A DNA stretch of 64,000 nucleotides from Lamellibrachia columna (lineage: Eukaryota; Annelida; Polychaeta; Sabellida; Siboglinidae): the NCBI GenBank assembly GCA_963662155.1, contig OY759261.1, positions 43,106,056 through 43,170,055 of the forward strand, in the 5' to 3' direction. A program made the position numbers and the translations under genes. Every line of letters begins with the position of its first letter. The stretch's first letter is position 1. Shown here in pieces: positions 35,201-46,530 of this stretch. Under the pieces are notes generated by a model. It was not told the DNA's origin. It saw only the letters and a list, made by a program, of their open reading frames with translations, and did not search any database.

Positions 35201-36288
35201 AATAGTAACGTATATATATAATCTGCTACAGTATTGTTAGGTGATGTTATTTATGAAGAAGATGTTGTTTGATAGATTTTGTGGAATCTGTACCACCCTC
35301 AAGCGAAACCATTATTTGTTAAGGTTCTCAGATTTACATAATGATTTTCTATCCATGAAGATTAACAGCCCCACAACTGACAGTTCTGGGATTTATTTAT
35401 CCCAACAGTACCCAGAAATAGTGTAAGTGCATGCAAGTCTACTCTTGATTTTACTGCAAAGCAAAATAGTTTTTGTACTGATGTAGTCCCTGGATATCAG
35501 CGATAGTGACAGGGACTTGTCAATTCTTGCCAGTGCACTTGGGTCTATGGTTTGATTGGAGAACTGGTGGATGTAAAATAGGCTCCTACTTGACGAGGGA
35601 AAACCTTTATAAAGTACATATGAAATATAAATAAGTTAAACAAACAAATAAATAATTAAATATCTATAAATGGTATGTAAATCACCACTGCACACAATAA
35701 AGTGCTCGTGCCCATCTACAATATTTATACAAGTGGTTGTACATTTGATCAAATCCAAAAAAAATAAGTTTTATTTACCGATATGTTTGCCATTTTTGTC
35801 AGAAATTATCTGCTAAACCTGGGGTTATAATAAATACTGTTTCATGTTGAGTCAATAAACAGTTAGTCAAAATGATTTATGACTACATCAGCAGATGTGT
35901 TTGGCATAAAACGAACATTTGGCAAAGGCACATGATAAACACCAACAGATGCTACACTTTGGAGTTGTTTTGTGGCCTGTCAGATGCACAGATAATGTCA
36001 ACCAATCTCTGTGTCAATTGTTAATGCCACCTGATGACGTCAATGTCAGATTTATATAGGCGTGGAACTTTTGTTGAGTTTCCAGAATATCAACAAAAAG
36101 TATGTATTGATTTATATGAATAGTAGCTAACCAGTGCTTGAAAGATCACCAGATAAAATCTCTCAATGCAAGATGAAAATACTTTTTTATTTTATTATTA
36201 AAAGTGTCTGATTCAGTCTTTAATTAAATCTGGGATATTGTGACAGCCAGTGACAGGCTGTGACAGCCATCTGTATAATTACCAAGCA
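35201..36288. other. No gene recognised
   Basis: AT-rich DNA; nothing recognised. Confidence 0.35.
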
Positions 36289-36450
36289 ACGTCTGAAAAG
36301 GATGATTTTCGAAGGCACCAAATCCAACTGGTGTTCACTGTATAGACAAGAAAATTATTTTATCAAAGAAATATCACAGTTTACTGGGGTCAGGCCACTA
36401 TTGAAATGAATGTTAAAAGTGATGCAGGTAATTCCAGACTGTGTGCAAAG
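36289..36450 (+). repeat. Dispersed repeat H, copy 1
   Basis: Matches 43,074-43,230: GAAGGCACCAAATCCAACTG, GACAAGAAAAT, ATCACAGTTTACT, AATGTTAAAAG and AGGTAATTCCA occur in the same order and spacing. Confidence 0.75.
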
Positions 36451-37254
36451 TAGTAATAGTAGTAGTAAAGGCTATATTTCACAATTTTGTGATTTTCAAT
36501 GGGCCATCAATCACATCCACTCTTACATACACAGTTATGTAACGAAGATAAAACATACACGTCAAAACAATATATAAACAAAATAAAACATAAATAAATA
36601 CCTTCGTAAAACATGTTATTACAAACATAAAAAATTCTTTATATAAATCAATATTTTATATCAATTAATTCAATTAAAACCATTAAGTAAAATTAATCAA
36701 TTTACAGTTTAAAAAATATATATATATATATATATATATATACATTTATAATTTTAAATTTTGCTCCACAAATGTTTGAAGTTGCAATATTGCAGATTGG
36801 CTGAAAATTTCCATTTTCATACATTGCGCTACTTTGTCAAATTAATGCTGCTCTTTTTGAGAGTTGTGTTTTTAAGCCAATCAGGATTTTCCTTCTATTT
36901 ATATTTTCACAAAACAGATAGTTGCTAAGGAGAATGTGAAATTCAAAATAAAAATGTGATTGTGTTTTACAACATTGCAAAACTCTTTTAATGTTGTTTC
37001 TGATAAAGTAAAAAAAAAAAATTGTCAAATGCAACATTTGGTTGATTAGGATATCAAAACACGTATTGTTGTGACCAACCTGTGAATAGGTTCTTTGACT
37101 GTCTGTCAGAGGAGAGATTGAGTCACTGAGCTCTGATCTCCTGCCAGTTCTCCTGGTAGTGGTTGAAGACTGCCACTGACACTGTCTTATCACTGATATC
37201 TTTGGTGGTTTTTATAAGCCTGTCAGACTTCTAGAATCCGCATAATCAATAGGA
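36451..37254. other. AT-rich DNA with short (TA)n
   Basis: A TA run at 36,716-36,742. No gene recognised. Confidence 0.45.
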
Positions 37255-37860
37255 AAGTGGGCAAGACAGGAGTCTCCTTTCATTCCATGACCAAGCCCTG
37301 CTGAAGAGGACATTTGGACAATGAAGAGTTGTAGAACTTTCCCTTCTACTTGGTGTCTATGCCACTGGGAAGTAAAACGTCCCACAAAGGGGGTAAATGT
37401 GTAACCTATAGTGGACTCACACAGGGGGTAAATGTGTAACCTGCGGTGGACTCACACAGGGGGTAAATGTGTAACCTATGGTGGACTCACACAGGGGGTA
37501 AATGTGTAACCTGTGGTGGACTCACACAGGGGGTAAATGTGTAACCTGCGGTGGACTCACACAGGGGGTAAATGTGTAACCTGCGGTGGACTCACACAGG
37601 GGGTAAATGTGTAACCTGCGGTGGACTCACACAGGGGGTAAATGTGTAACCTGTGGTGGACTCACACAGGGGGTAAATGTGTAACCTGTGGTGGACTCAC
37701 AAACCCTAACATGCACTGCACAAATTGTAGTTAGCCTGGGTGCTTAATTAGCTGCTGTAAAAACAAAACAATTTACACTGGAGCAAAGCACCAGTGCTTT
37801 GTCTAGGTGGACATAGATATTATATAAGACATTATCTTTATTATTATGATTATGGCCAAG
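37255..37860 (+). mobile_element. SINE with a 35-bp array in its 3' region
   Basis: The body reads GCTGAAGAGGACATTTGGAC, then CCCTTCTACTTGGTGTCTAT and GCC, as in the SINEs at 57 kb and 62 kb. After CCCACAAAGGGGGTAA the sequence enters a tandem array; beyond it the common SINE 3' part resumes (CATGCACTGCACAAATTG, later AAGCACCAGTGCTTTGTCTA) and ends in a TTATTATTATGATTA-like tail. The tRNA-like head is not convincing here. Confidence 0.65.
37388..37705. repeat. 35-bp minisatellite, about 9 copies, inside a SINE
   Basis: Unit ACAGGGGGTAAATGTGTAAC plus CTGCGGTGGACTCAC; variants CTATAG, CTATGG, CTGTGG. Confidence 0.95.
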
Positions 37861-38329
37861 GAATTGCATTATATTGACTAACAATTGCATTATATTGACT
37901 AACAATGTCAGACAGGGTACTGTTTTGTCCTCGTTTCAGGACACTGCACCAGTGTCCTGAATGTGCATTGACCTGTCCACTGATCCACCAGCCTCAGAGT
38001 CACATCAATTACTGTGTTTACTTCAACCACACTGGAGCAGGCTTTGTAACATTTATGTTGTGTGACGCACAAAAACGTCATATAACTACACCAAGAATAG
38101 CAGTTTATACCTGTAAACAACTTCTGTGGAAAGTCATTCAGGTCGTTGTTAAAACATACCATAGCATGACCAACAAGACAGCATCAACGGTGAAGTCCAG
38201 TGATGCTTAATACTGGACGAAGCCTCTACTCCAGAAGCCACCTATACTCATCAGTGTGGATAATACATGGTAAACAGACGTGCATGGAAGGGATAGGAGC
38301 TTGTCCAAAGTGTCTAGTTGAAGTTGAAG

Positions 38330-39660
38330 ACTCTTGCGGTATACCACTTGCAGGAGTCTTCAACTTGTCATTAAAAGAGGGAGTTGTTCCTTTTGAATGG
38401 AAAGAAGCAAACGTCATACCATTATTTAAAAAGGGTTCGAGAAATAAGTCGGAATTACAGATCTGTGCGTTTAACGCCAGTGATTTGTAAATTATTAGAA
38501 AGGTTAATTAAAGACCATACGGTGGACTTCCTTGTTAGGCATAAATTATTAAATTCATCTCAACATGGATTCCTAAAAGCGAGGTCATGCTTAACAAATA
38601 TGTTATGTTTTTTGGAAGAAATCACTAAGTGGATAGATGAGGGATCGCCAGTAGTTATCATCTAGATGGCGAAATTTCAAACTGGAAATAAGTTTTGAGT
38701 GGGGTTCCACAAGGATCAGTATTAGGACCTTTATTATTCTTAATATATATATATATATCAATGACTTGGACGACAATATAACAAGTAACATACTGAAAGA
38801 AAGGTTAACACTGATGGTGATAAACAACATTTACAAAACGATCTAGACAGATTAGTGAAATGGTCTGAGAAATGGCAGATGTTGTTCAATTTTGTGAAAT
38901 GTAAATGCCTACATACAGGATATGTGAACTTGGATGTAAACTATAAAATGGGAGATACTGTTCTGAGTACTACCGTAAATGAAAAGGACTTAGGAATAAC
39001 AATAAGTGCTGATATGAAAGTTTCAGAGCAGTGTGGTATTGCAGCTTCAAAGGGTAATGAAATTCTTGGGTTGATTAGGAGAAACATAACATACAAGGGA
39101 AAAAGCTAATTATACCTCTTTATAAAGCAATAGTTAGACCTCGTTTAGAATACTGTATACAAGCATGGAGACCATATCGTAAGAAGGATATAGATACGCT
39201 TGAACGCATACAAAGGAGAGCAACTAAAATTATTCCAGAACTGAGAAACCTTAGTTATGAAGAACGCCTGAAAGAATGTGGTTTAACAAATCTAGAGACA
39301 ACGAGGTTAAGAGGAGATCAGATTGAAGTTTTTACGATATTGAATGGGTATGAAAATATTGATAGAAATATGTTTTTCTCACTCAAGAAAGATACCAGAA
39401 CTACAGGACATGAGGTAAAATTAGTAAAGGATCAGTGTAGATTGGACATCAGGAAGTATTCCTTCTCGCAAAGAACAACAAATGAATGGAACAAACTGCT
39501 AGCAGCGTGAATATGTTTAAAAACAGAGTTGACACATATCTCAGGAGGGCGGGTTACATATAGATGAACATTGTTGGACTCTCGATAAGCCAATGGCTTC
39601 CTTGTCCACTTGCCATCTGGGCCTTTGGCTTGGATGGCAAATCTTGTTAAATATTGCTAA
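38330..39660 (+). pseudogene. CR1-like LINE, broken ORF2 and 3' end
   Basis: Degraded frames give, in order, FNLSLKEGVVPFEWKEANVI and PLFKKGSRNKSE, RLTPVICKLLERLIKDH, QHGFLKARSCLTNM (reverse transcriptase palm region), VPQGS-equivalent codons near 38,703, then the WSEKWQMLFNFVKCK region and the C-terminal helix-rich domain (ERIQRRATKIIPEL), and a 3' UTR with AAGCCAATGGCTTCCTTGTC. The catalytic block between the palm start and the VPQGS motif is missing, and several stops and frameshifts follow. A TA run sits in the middle. It is 5'-truncated and cannot make a functional enzyme. Confidence 0.9.
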
Positions 39661-39703
39661 TCTATCCAACTGGTACATTTTCAGTTATTGTCTTAGCATT
39701 GCA

Positions 39704-39945
39704 ATAGAGCAGTGGCTCAATTGGTTTGGTGCTTGCCTTGTACACAGAAGGTATTGAGTTTGAACCCCAGGCCCATAATTATTGTTTCATTAAATCGGGC
39801 ACAACTTGCCGACTTCTAGCACCAAGCATATGGGTATAAGAAGTTGAAAATATGTCTTTTGGATGAGGCACTAAAATCTGCAGATCTGTTCTACCTGGTG
39901 ACAGTAAAACATCCCACATAGGGGAGGGGTAAATGTGTAAAAAAA
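39704..39945 (+). mobile_element. tRNA-derived SINE
   Basis: tRNA-like head with AGTGGCTCAATTGGTTTGGT (A-box region) and GAGTTTGAACCCC (B-box region), then a core with GTCTTTTGGATGAGGCACTA, TCTGTTCTACCTGGTGACAG and a GGGGTAAATGTGTAA 3' motif. It lies just downstream of the LINE relic. Confidence 0.75.
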
Positions 39946-40021
39946 ACTTCTGCATTGACACTGAAAAGGAATTGTTTGGAGCATGTTTCATATGAGACCA
40001 CATAGCTTTCATCAGAGATTT

Positions 40022-40880
40022 GTGTCCATAAGTCAGAGTAATAAAATGTGATTATGACATCATGCCATGGACCAGACATGTAGTGTAATAAAATATGATT
40101 ATGACATAATGCCATGGACCAGACATGTAGTGTAATAAAATATGATTATGACATCATGCCATGGACCAGACATGTAGTGTAATAAAATATGATTATGACA
40201 TCATGCCATGGACCAGACATGTAATGTGTAATAAAAAATATGATTATGACATCATGCCATGGACCAGACATGTGTAATAAAATATGATTATGACATAATG
40301 CCATGGACCAGACATGTAGTGTAATAAAATATGATTATGACATAATGCCATGGGCCAGACATGTAGTGCAATAAAATATGATTATGATATCATGCTATGG
40401 ACCAGACATGTAGTGTAACAAAATATGATTATGACATAATGCCATGGGCCAGACATGTAGTGTAATAAAATATGATTATGACATAATGCTATGGACCAGA
40501 CATGTAGTGTAATAAAATATGATTATGGCATAATGCCATGGGCCAGACATGTAGTGTAATAAAATATGATTATGACATCATACCATGGACCAGACATGTA
40601 GTGTAATAAAATATGATTATGACATCATGCTATGGACCAGACATGTAGTGTAATAAAATATGATTATGACATAATGCCATGGGCCAGACATGTAGTGTAA
40701 TAAAATATGATTATGACATCATGCTATGGACCAGACATGTAGTGTAATAAAATATGATTATGGCATAATGCCATGGGCCAGACATATAGTGTAATAAAAT
40801 ATGATTATGACATCATACCATGGACCAGACATGTAATGTAATAAAATATGATTATGACATCATACCATGAGCCAGACATG
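40022..40880. repeat. 47-bp minisatellite, about 18 copies
   Basis: Unit contains TAATAAAATATGATTATGAC, ATCATGCCATGGACCAGACA and TGTAGTG. Main variants are ATCATG/ATAATG and GGACC/GGGCC; a few units are longer or shorter. Confidence 0.95.
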
Positions 40881-41055
40881 TAGTGTCTGAGTCCAAGGAA
40901 TAGAACCAATCATCATTATCGTTGGTTGGCCAGAGCCGGAGCATTGATCAGTCGTTTCCATGATTGTTCATTAGGGATGGAAGGTTGGCCATTTCAACAT
41001 CAAGGTTTTTACAAATCAGTTCAAAGTATGTTTTTCTTTGTTTCCTGTTTTTCTT

Positions 41056-41755
41056 GCCGAGAGTGGGTGTCCACTGCCATGAGTGGGTGTCCACTGCCAG
41101 GAGTGGGTGTCCACTGCCAGGAGTGGGTGTCCACTGCCAGGAGTGGGTGTCCACTGCCAGGAGTGGGTGTCCACTGCCAGGAGTGGATGTCCACTGCCAG
41201 GAGTGGGTGTCCACTGCCAGGAGTGGGTGTCCACTGCCATGAGTGGGTGTCCACTGCCATGAGTGGGTGTCCACTGCCAGGAGTGGGTGTCCACTGCCAG
41301 GAGTGGGTGTCCACTGCCAGGAGTGGGTGTCCACTGCCAGGAGTGGGTGTCCACTGCCAGGAGTGGGTGTCCACTGCCAGGAGTGGGTGTCCACTGCCAG
41401 GAGTGGGTGTCCACTGCCAGGAGTGGGTGTCCACTGCCAGGAGTGGGTGTCCACTGCCAGGAGTGGGTGTCCACTGCCAGGAGTGGGTGTCCACTGCCAG
41501 GAGTGGGTGTCCACTGCCAGGAGTGGGTGTCCACTGCCAGGAGTGGGTGTCCACTGCCAGGAGTGGGTGTCCACTGCCAGGAGTGGGTGTCCACTGCCAG
41601 GAGTGGGTGTCCACTGCCAGGAGTTGGTGTCCGCTGCCAGGAGTGGGTGTCCGCTGCCAGGAGTGGGTGTCCGCTGCCATGAGTGGGTGTCCACTGCCAG
41701 GAGTGGATATCCACTGCCAGGAGTGGGTGTCTGCTGCCAGGAGTGGGTGTCTACA
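41056..41755. repeat. 20-bp minisatellite, about 35 copies
   Basis: Unit GAGTGGGTGTCCACTGCCAG, very homogeneous, with CCAT and CCGC variants clustered at the two edges, as expected if new copies are added in the middle. Open frames on both strands come from the array. Confidence 0.96.
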
Positions 41756-42175
41756 AGATGAATCTTGATACAGGTTCTTCTCCATGGTGACAGCAGTGAC
41801 CAGCCAGTTGGACACATCTCATTCGAATCTTGGTTGAGACCTTGTCTATGCCCCTATAAAATTCTTTGTTTATCAGCCAGCATATCGCACCAGTGGACAT
41901 TTAGACACTTCCTGAGCATTCTAGTGTAACTCCAGTTGAGCTGCATTTCCAGTTTTTTTTTTGTGAAGGGGCCAGGTATCAACTCCATAAACTCCCGTAA
42001 AGCAATACACTTTCCACAGTGGACCTCAAGAATTACAATCTAAGGACCACTGCTAACAGATCAGATACCAAAACACAGCAGCATTCACTTTCCTGGTTGC
42101 TGTTTACGCTGAGATAACATCATGAGATATATCAACAGAACTCACTCGCTGACAGATATATGACCATGCACCAGT
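41756..42175. other. No gene recognised
   Basis: Unique-looking flank of the array. Confidence 0.4.
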
Positions 42176-42303
42176 AGTGGTCAGATGGTTACAGGCCACT
42201 ATTGTTTCCGTGAGTGGAACCAATGCCAGAAGTTGGTCAGTGGTCAGATGGTTACAGGCCACTATTGTTTCCGTGAGTGGAACCAATGCCAGAAGTTGGT
42301 CAG
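42176..42303. repeat. 63-bp direct duplication
   Basis: Two near-identical 63-bp copies beginning TCAGATGGTTACAGGCCACT. Confidence 0.92.
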
Positions 42304-42309
42304 TTCCAC

Positions 42310-42540
42310 ACAATGCATAAAGCTACAATTCGATTTTAATGAAAACTATCTTGTCACCGATCTGCGGTAGATTTTTGTCAAATCCTACAATTTTGTTTTC
42401 GAAAAAATCGGCATGGAAGGCGCTCGCCTTGATTTGTCACACATAATAAACCGGATTCTGTCTGCCCATCACTGATATGGGCATATGCTGCCAATCAGCA
42501 ACTAGAAATTAAAAACTATGTCTATGCACAAGAGAAGTGT
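42310..42540 (+). repeat. Dispersed repeat J, copy 1
   Basis: Shares TTTTAATGAAAACTAT, TTTGTCAAATCCTACAATTT, TGTTTT and the CAGCAACTAGAAATTAAA block with 43,238-43,560. Confidence 0.65.
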
Positions 42541-43073
42541 TGTTGTTTACAACTGTTCCATTTTCCCTGTTAATAAAAAAAATTCAGAGTGCAAAAAATC
42601 AGTAGTACTTTATCTGTGTCATATAAACCCAAAAGTAAAATACTGATCAGTTCCAGATTTCCCCACCATGAAGAGGCGAGGGAATACAGCCTATATGGTC
42701 AGGACCAGTTGGACATGTGGTAGTAAATAAATTGAACACCTACCTACAAATGTCTTTGTGCACAAACACTCACGTGTACAGCATGCCGCATGTTTGTAAG
42801 AGCACATCCAGTGTCCCGCCCTGAGAAAGACCTTACTATAAATGGGGAAATCTGCCCAGTGTACTCTAAGTCTTGTGGTTGTCTACGGTAGACTGGTCCA
42901 TTACACTTTGAGGGCGGATGGGTTGTTCCTGGCACATACTCATACACTGACCTCCCAGGGCCTAACTGGAATGCTTAGGTGGATGGTTTGGTCCATTATT
43001 TCTCAGAGGGGTGACTGGTTGCCTGACATTGTAATACTGGCTTTGTGATGGGTCATAATTTCTGTGAAAGAGA

Positions 43074-43230
43074 CTGAAGGTGAAATGGATGGTCTTTGAA
43101 GGCACCAAATTCAACTGATGTTCACTGTAGAGACAAGAAAATGATTTTATCAGAGAGAAATCACAGTTTACTATTGTTTTCCCCATTGAAACGAATGTTA
43201 AAAGCTAGTCAGGTAATTCCACGCTGTGTG
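43074..43230 (+). repeat. Dispersed repeat H, copy 2
   Basis: Matches 36,289-36,450 in the same orientation; it lies directly before repeat J copy 2, so H and J may be parts of one longer element. Confidence 0.75.
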
Positions 43231-43237
43231 CAAATTA

Positions 43238-43560
43238 ACAATTCCATTTTAATAAAAACTCTACACTTTGATGTTTGTCTTGCTGTTCTAATAAAAACTA
43301 TACATTTTGATGTGTTGTTTTGCTGTTTTAATAAAAACTATACATTTTGATGTTTGTCTTGTCGTCTTGCAGTAGCGCTTTCGTCAAATCCTACAATTTT
43401 GTTTTAAAGAAAATCAACATTGAAACCACTCATATGTTACCTAAAATGGATGGATTTTGTGTTCGTATGTCGGGGACCATTCCATCACTAACGCATAATT
43501 ATGTGCTGTCAAACAGCAAATAGAAATTAAACCCGGTCATCTGCGTGCACTGTGGCGGCT
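43238..43560 (+). repeat. Dispersed repeat J, copy 2, with a 3-unit internal array
   Basis: Three tandem units built on TTTTAATAAAAACTATACAT lie at 43,238-43,365, where copy 1 has a single unit. The rest continues collinearly with copy 1. Confidence 0.65.
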
Positions 43561-43689
43561 AGGAAGCCAGCCTTGAAGACACCCCTGTTTAATGCGGCGT
43601 ATGCTTAATTCGCTGCTGCAACATATTTGCTTAAATTATTGATGTTTATATTTATCTTAGTTACTGATATGCTTTCAACCTAATTTATT

Positions 43690-43908
43690 TTATTCTATGA
43701 CATTATATATGTCATGTTGTTATTGCATTAACCTTTCATATGGCTCACAATTATATTTACATGCCCATCCTAATTATTTTAAAACAAAATATTATGTGTA
43801 TTGTTTTACCGTAATGTACTATTGTAATCAGATTTATTTTATTCTGCATAGCACTGTGAACTGTATTGCATGTGGTGCTCTACAAAGTCAATATTATTAT
43901 TATATTAG
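43690..43908 (+). pseudogene. L2-type LINE 3' tail relic
   Basis: Ends with ACTGTATTGCATGTGGTGCT and CTACAAAGTC followed by AATATTATTATTATATTA, resembling the 3' termini of L2-clade LINEs (a short conserved segment ending in ATTATTATT). No coding motif remains. Confidence 0.45.
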
Positions 43909-44382
43909 TGTTTTTATCACAGATAAACCAGGTGATGAGCAGCCAATTTGCACCTTTGCATCATAGTACAAAATCACTGTCACAAATTTATAAAATACTG
44001 TATTTGGCTGCATTATCGCTGCCCTGAACTCCCTATATGTTGGGTTAACCGCCCACCTGCTCACATTAGTCCCCACGCCCCATTTTGTGGATAAACAGAA
44101 ACAAATTATTACCAAAATGTAGACAATAAACATGCAGAAATACCACAAAATGGGAAGAAAATTATGAGAGCTTGAGTGAGCATGTGGGGGCCCGGTCATG
44201 GTGTCTTACATCCCCAATCAGTTTATGTTGTTTCTGTGATTTTTTGCAAGGGGGGTTATCACTCGTGTTCACATTAGTGCCCAGCCCCCAAATTTGATAT
44301 GCTGTATTCAACCTATCAAGCGTACATACCCTAATTAGCATACACCCCCGCTTTTAATCAGCAGGATCCATAATTGTAATTT
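43909..44382. other. No gene recognised
   Basis: Nothing recognised. A lone CTGTATTCAACCTATCAAG near 44,307 resembles the 30-bp satellite unit only weakly. Confidence 0.4.
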
Positions 44383-44462
44383 GACTAGTGTGGAACAACT
44401 GAAAAGTATCGCCATCTGGTGTTAAACAGTTGGTACTACTTTTCAGTTGTTCTACACTAGTC
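44383..44462. repeat. Short inverted repeat, 26-bp arms
   Basis: The left arm GACTAGTGTGGAACAACTGA (plus AAAGTA) pairs with the right arm at 44,437-44,462 with one mismatch; the spacer is 28 bp. Confidence 0.85.
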
Positions 44463-45288
44463 GCCAAATGATACCACTAGTGTTAAACAGTTACCTTATT
44501 GTCTAGCGAGAAAAATTTAGGTGTACGTTTATAAGAACAGATTCTTTGAATATTTTTTCATGGCCCAGTTTGCCTATGGGTGATAATGTGGTAAAATACG
44601 GTAATTTGTGGTTTTTTTATCATAGTTGTGTTACAAATACTGCAAGGACTGATTTCACCAAGCAGCCATACCATATAAAATATAACTTTACATTTAAATG
44701 ATTTTAATGACTAACTTGTGCCTTGTGCATCAAATTTGTTATGTTTACAAATGAAAAAGCTGCACCAATCCCGAGTTTCATTATATTGCTTCAATTTTGT
44801 ACGATAGAGGGAATTATTTTGATGATTTTCAAAGGGTTCCTGACTTCAATTACTTCCACTGGCAAAGGCAGGTAGAAGGATCTCCTAGTTATGAGGAGAG
44901 CCAACACCTGCTCACTATACTTCAATTAGGACTGGTAGTAGACTCCTGTCAGTGTGGCAAGAAATCGATTTCCTCCTTTGTATGGTTCTTGTGTCGTTTT
45001 ATTCTTAACACTTATTTCAGGCTGTTGTTTTTTCCTTCAGGTGGCTGGTGAAGTTGTTGAGATTAGCACCAAACCAACTGATCCACTGACCCAGTCTGTT
45101 AGTTCTCATCAGACATCCATTCACCCCATACGTCATTCCCGCCACCTCTCCTGTCTCTGTCGTATCTGGTGGGTCTTTATGGAGGCTCAATAAAGTAGAC
45201 CACTTGCTCTGGGCTTTTACCAGCAAACACAGAGAAAACTAAGAAGTTTATAAATGAATACAGCAGACCTATACCAGTTGATATAATA
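44463..45288. other. No confident gene; weak exon-like signals
   Basis: At 45,042 an acceptor (TTTTTTCCTTCAG) precedes a 50-codon open stretch ending in TAA near 45,192. An open stretch ending at a CAG/GTAGAAGG donor-like site near 44,870 could pair with it. No domain is recognised and the first acceptor is poor. Confidence 0.3.
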
Positions 45289-45290
45289 TA

Positions 45291-45718
45291 CAGTGCCGGT
45301 AAAAAGTCATTGGACCATTTTGTACTTTTATGCCAAAAGCGAAGCGTAAAAATTATTGAAATTGTCAACACATGTTGTTTATATATGTCGAATATTGTTT
45401 AAAAAAATATGTTAAACAATTAAAATGAAGTGCCAACACTGGTTTATATCGAAATACGACTAAACTAGGATCCTGTTTTAGTAGTAAGTCGATTTAAGCC
45501 AGTCTTGGGCACCCCAGTTTAATTTTTCGTTAATATTTCATTACATTTTCATTATTTATCACTTAATTAGCAACCAACTAGTCATGTAAGATATACTTAT
45601 TAAACAATATTCCAAATTTAAGGCACATTATACAATATACATTGAGAATTTCAGTCATTTCTCATGTTCAGTTAGAGCATACGCCTAAAATACAAAATGG
45701 TCCAATGCGTTTTTACTG
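45291..45718. mobile_element. Tc1/mariner-type MITE with TA target site
   Basis: The left end reads CAGTGCCGGTAAAAAGTCAT then TGGACCATTTTGTA; the reverse complement of the right end reads CAGTAAAAACGCATTGGACC then ATTTTGTA. Both sides are flanked by TA (45,289-45,290 and 45,719-45,720). The 428-bp interior is an imperfect palindrome around 45,470 and encodes no transposase, so it is non-autonomous. Confidence 0.8.
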
Positions 45719-46104
45719 TACATCCTCAGGATTCGTTGGCCGTGGCAAACAGACAATGTTGTTGCCCGCCACTGATGTGTCTGCAAACCTAGCCATGTCT
45801 GAATATTTCTTGACGGACGGACTCCATTGACATTGTGGTCGCCCAAAATCGGTCTCCCGGCACCCTTGATGACCTGCGGCACTTCGACATGCGACTTAAG
45901 ATGAAAGCCAGCTGCCGCTCTGCGTCAGATCACGAAAACGAGAAGAGAATGGTGGGAAATACACTGAACAATAAAAGAAACGGCACAAGAGTTTGTCGCT
46001 CATACATGTGGGCTCTCACAAGTGTGAGATTCAAGATTGAATTCAAGATTGAATCAGGCACTTTTGATAATGATAATACAATATATAGTTAATTTGTTTG
46101 TTCA
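45719..46104. other. GC-richer segment of unknown nature
   Basis: Base composition rises here compared with the flanks and short frames are open on both strands, but none has a recognisable domain. It could be a decayed coding segment of a transposon. Confidence 0.3.
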
Positions 46105-46235
46105 TTTGTTGGTTTGTACATTCACCCCATACATTCGCCCATACATTTGCCCATTCATCCATCCATACATTCACCCATACATTCGCCCATTCATTCGCCC
46201 ATACATTCGCCAATACATTCGCCCATTCCTCCCTG
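46105..46235. repeat. Irregular short tandem repeat (CATTCGCCCATA)n
   Basis: About ten variants of CATTCGCCCATA, CATTCACCC and CATTCATCC. Confidence 0.85.
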
Positions 46236-46249
46236 TCTTAATTGTTTGG

Positions 46250-46530
46250 TTTATGTTGTCCATTTAATGTGGTGACATGATGTCTTCCTTCCAGTGATTT
46301 CGGTTCGTCTTTGCAATTGTCCCACTGAATCTTGTATCCTTCTCTTTGATGTCTCGCAGAGTTGTTGTTGGTCGACCTCTTCTCCGAGGGCCAATGAGCT
46401 TCCAGAGCAGGACTTTGTTGGCTGCTTTATCATTGCACATCTCATGACCTGCCAGACAAAGATGACATTCTCTTTTTTCTACACTGCATGTCATGTTGTG
46501 AGTTTGTGTAGTATCCAAGATTATTTAATA
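46250..46530 (-). pseudogene. Non-LTR retrotransposon relic (ORF2 C-terminus)
   Basis: On the minus strand, NKVLLWKLIGPRRRGRPTTT and LRDIKEKD, followed by a NRNHWKEDIMSPH-like end, match the GxRxRGRPxxT...W C-terminal pattern of LINE ORF2 proteins. Frames are shifted, so it is a relic. Confidence 0.7.

Noticed and set aside
40926..41817. Frames of 92-289 codons on both strands
   Set aside because: Products of the 20-bp array.
44295..44330. Possible solo unit of the 30-bp satellite
   Set aside because: Only about 16 of 20 bases match and the flanks do not.
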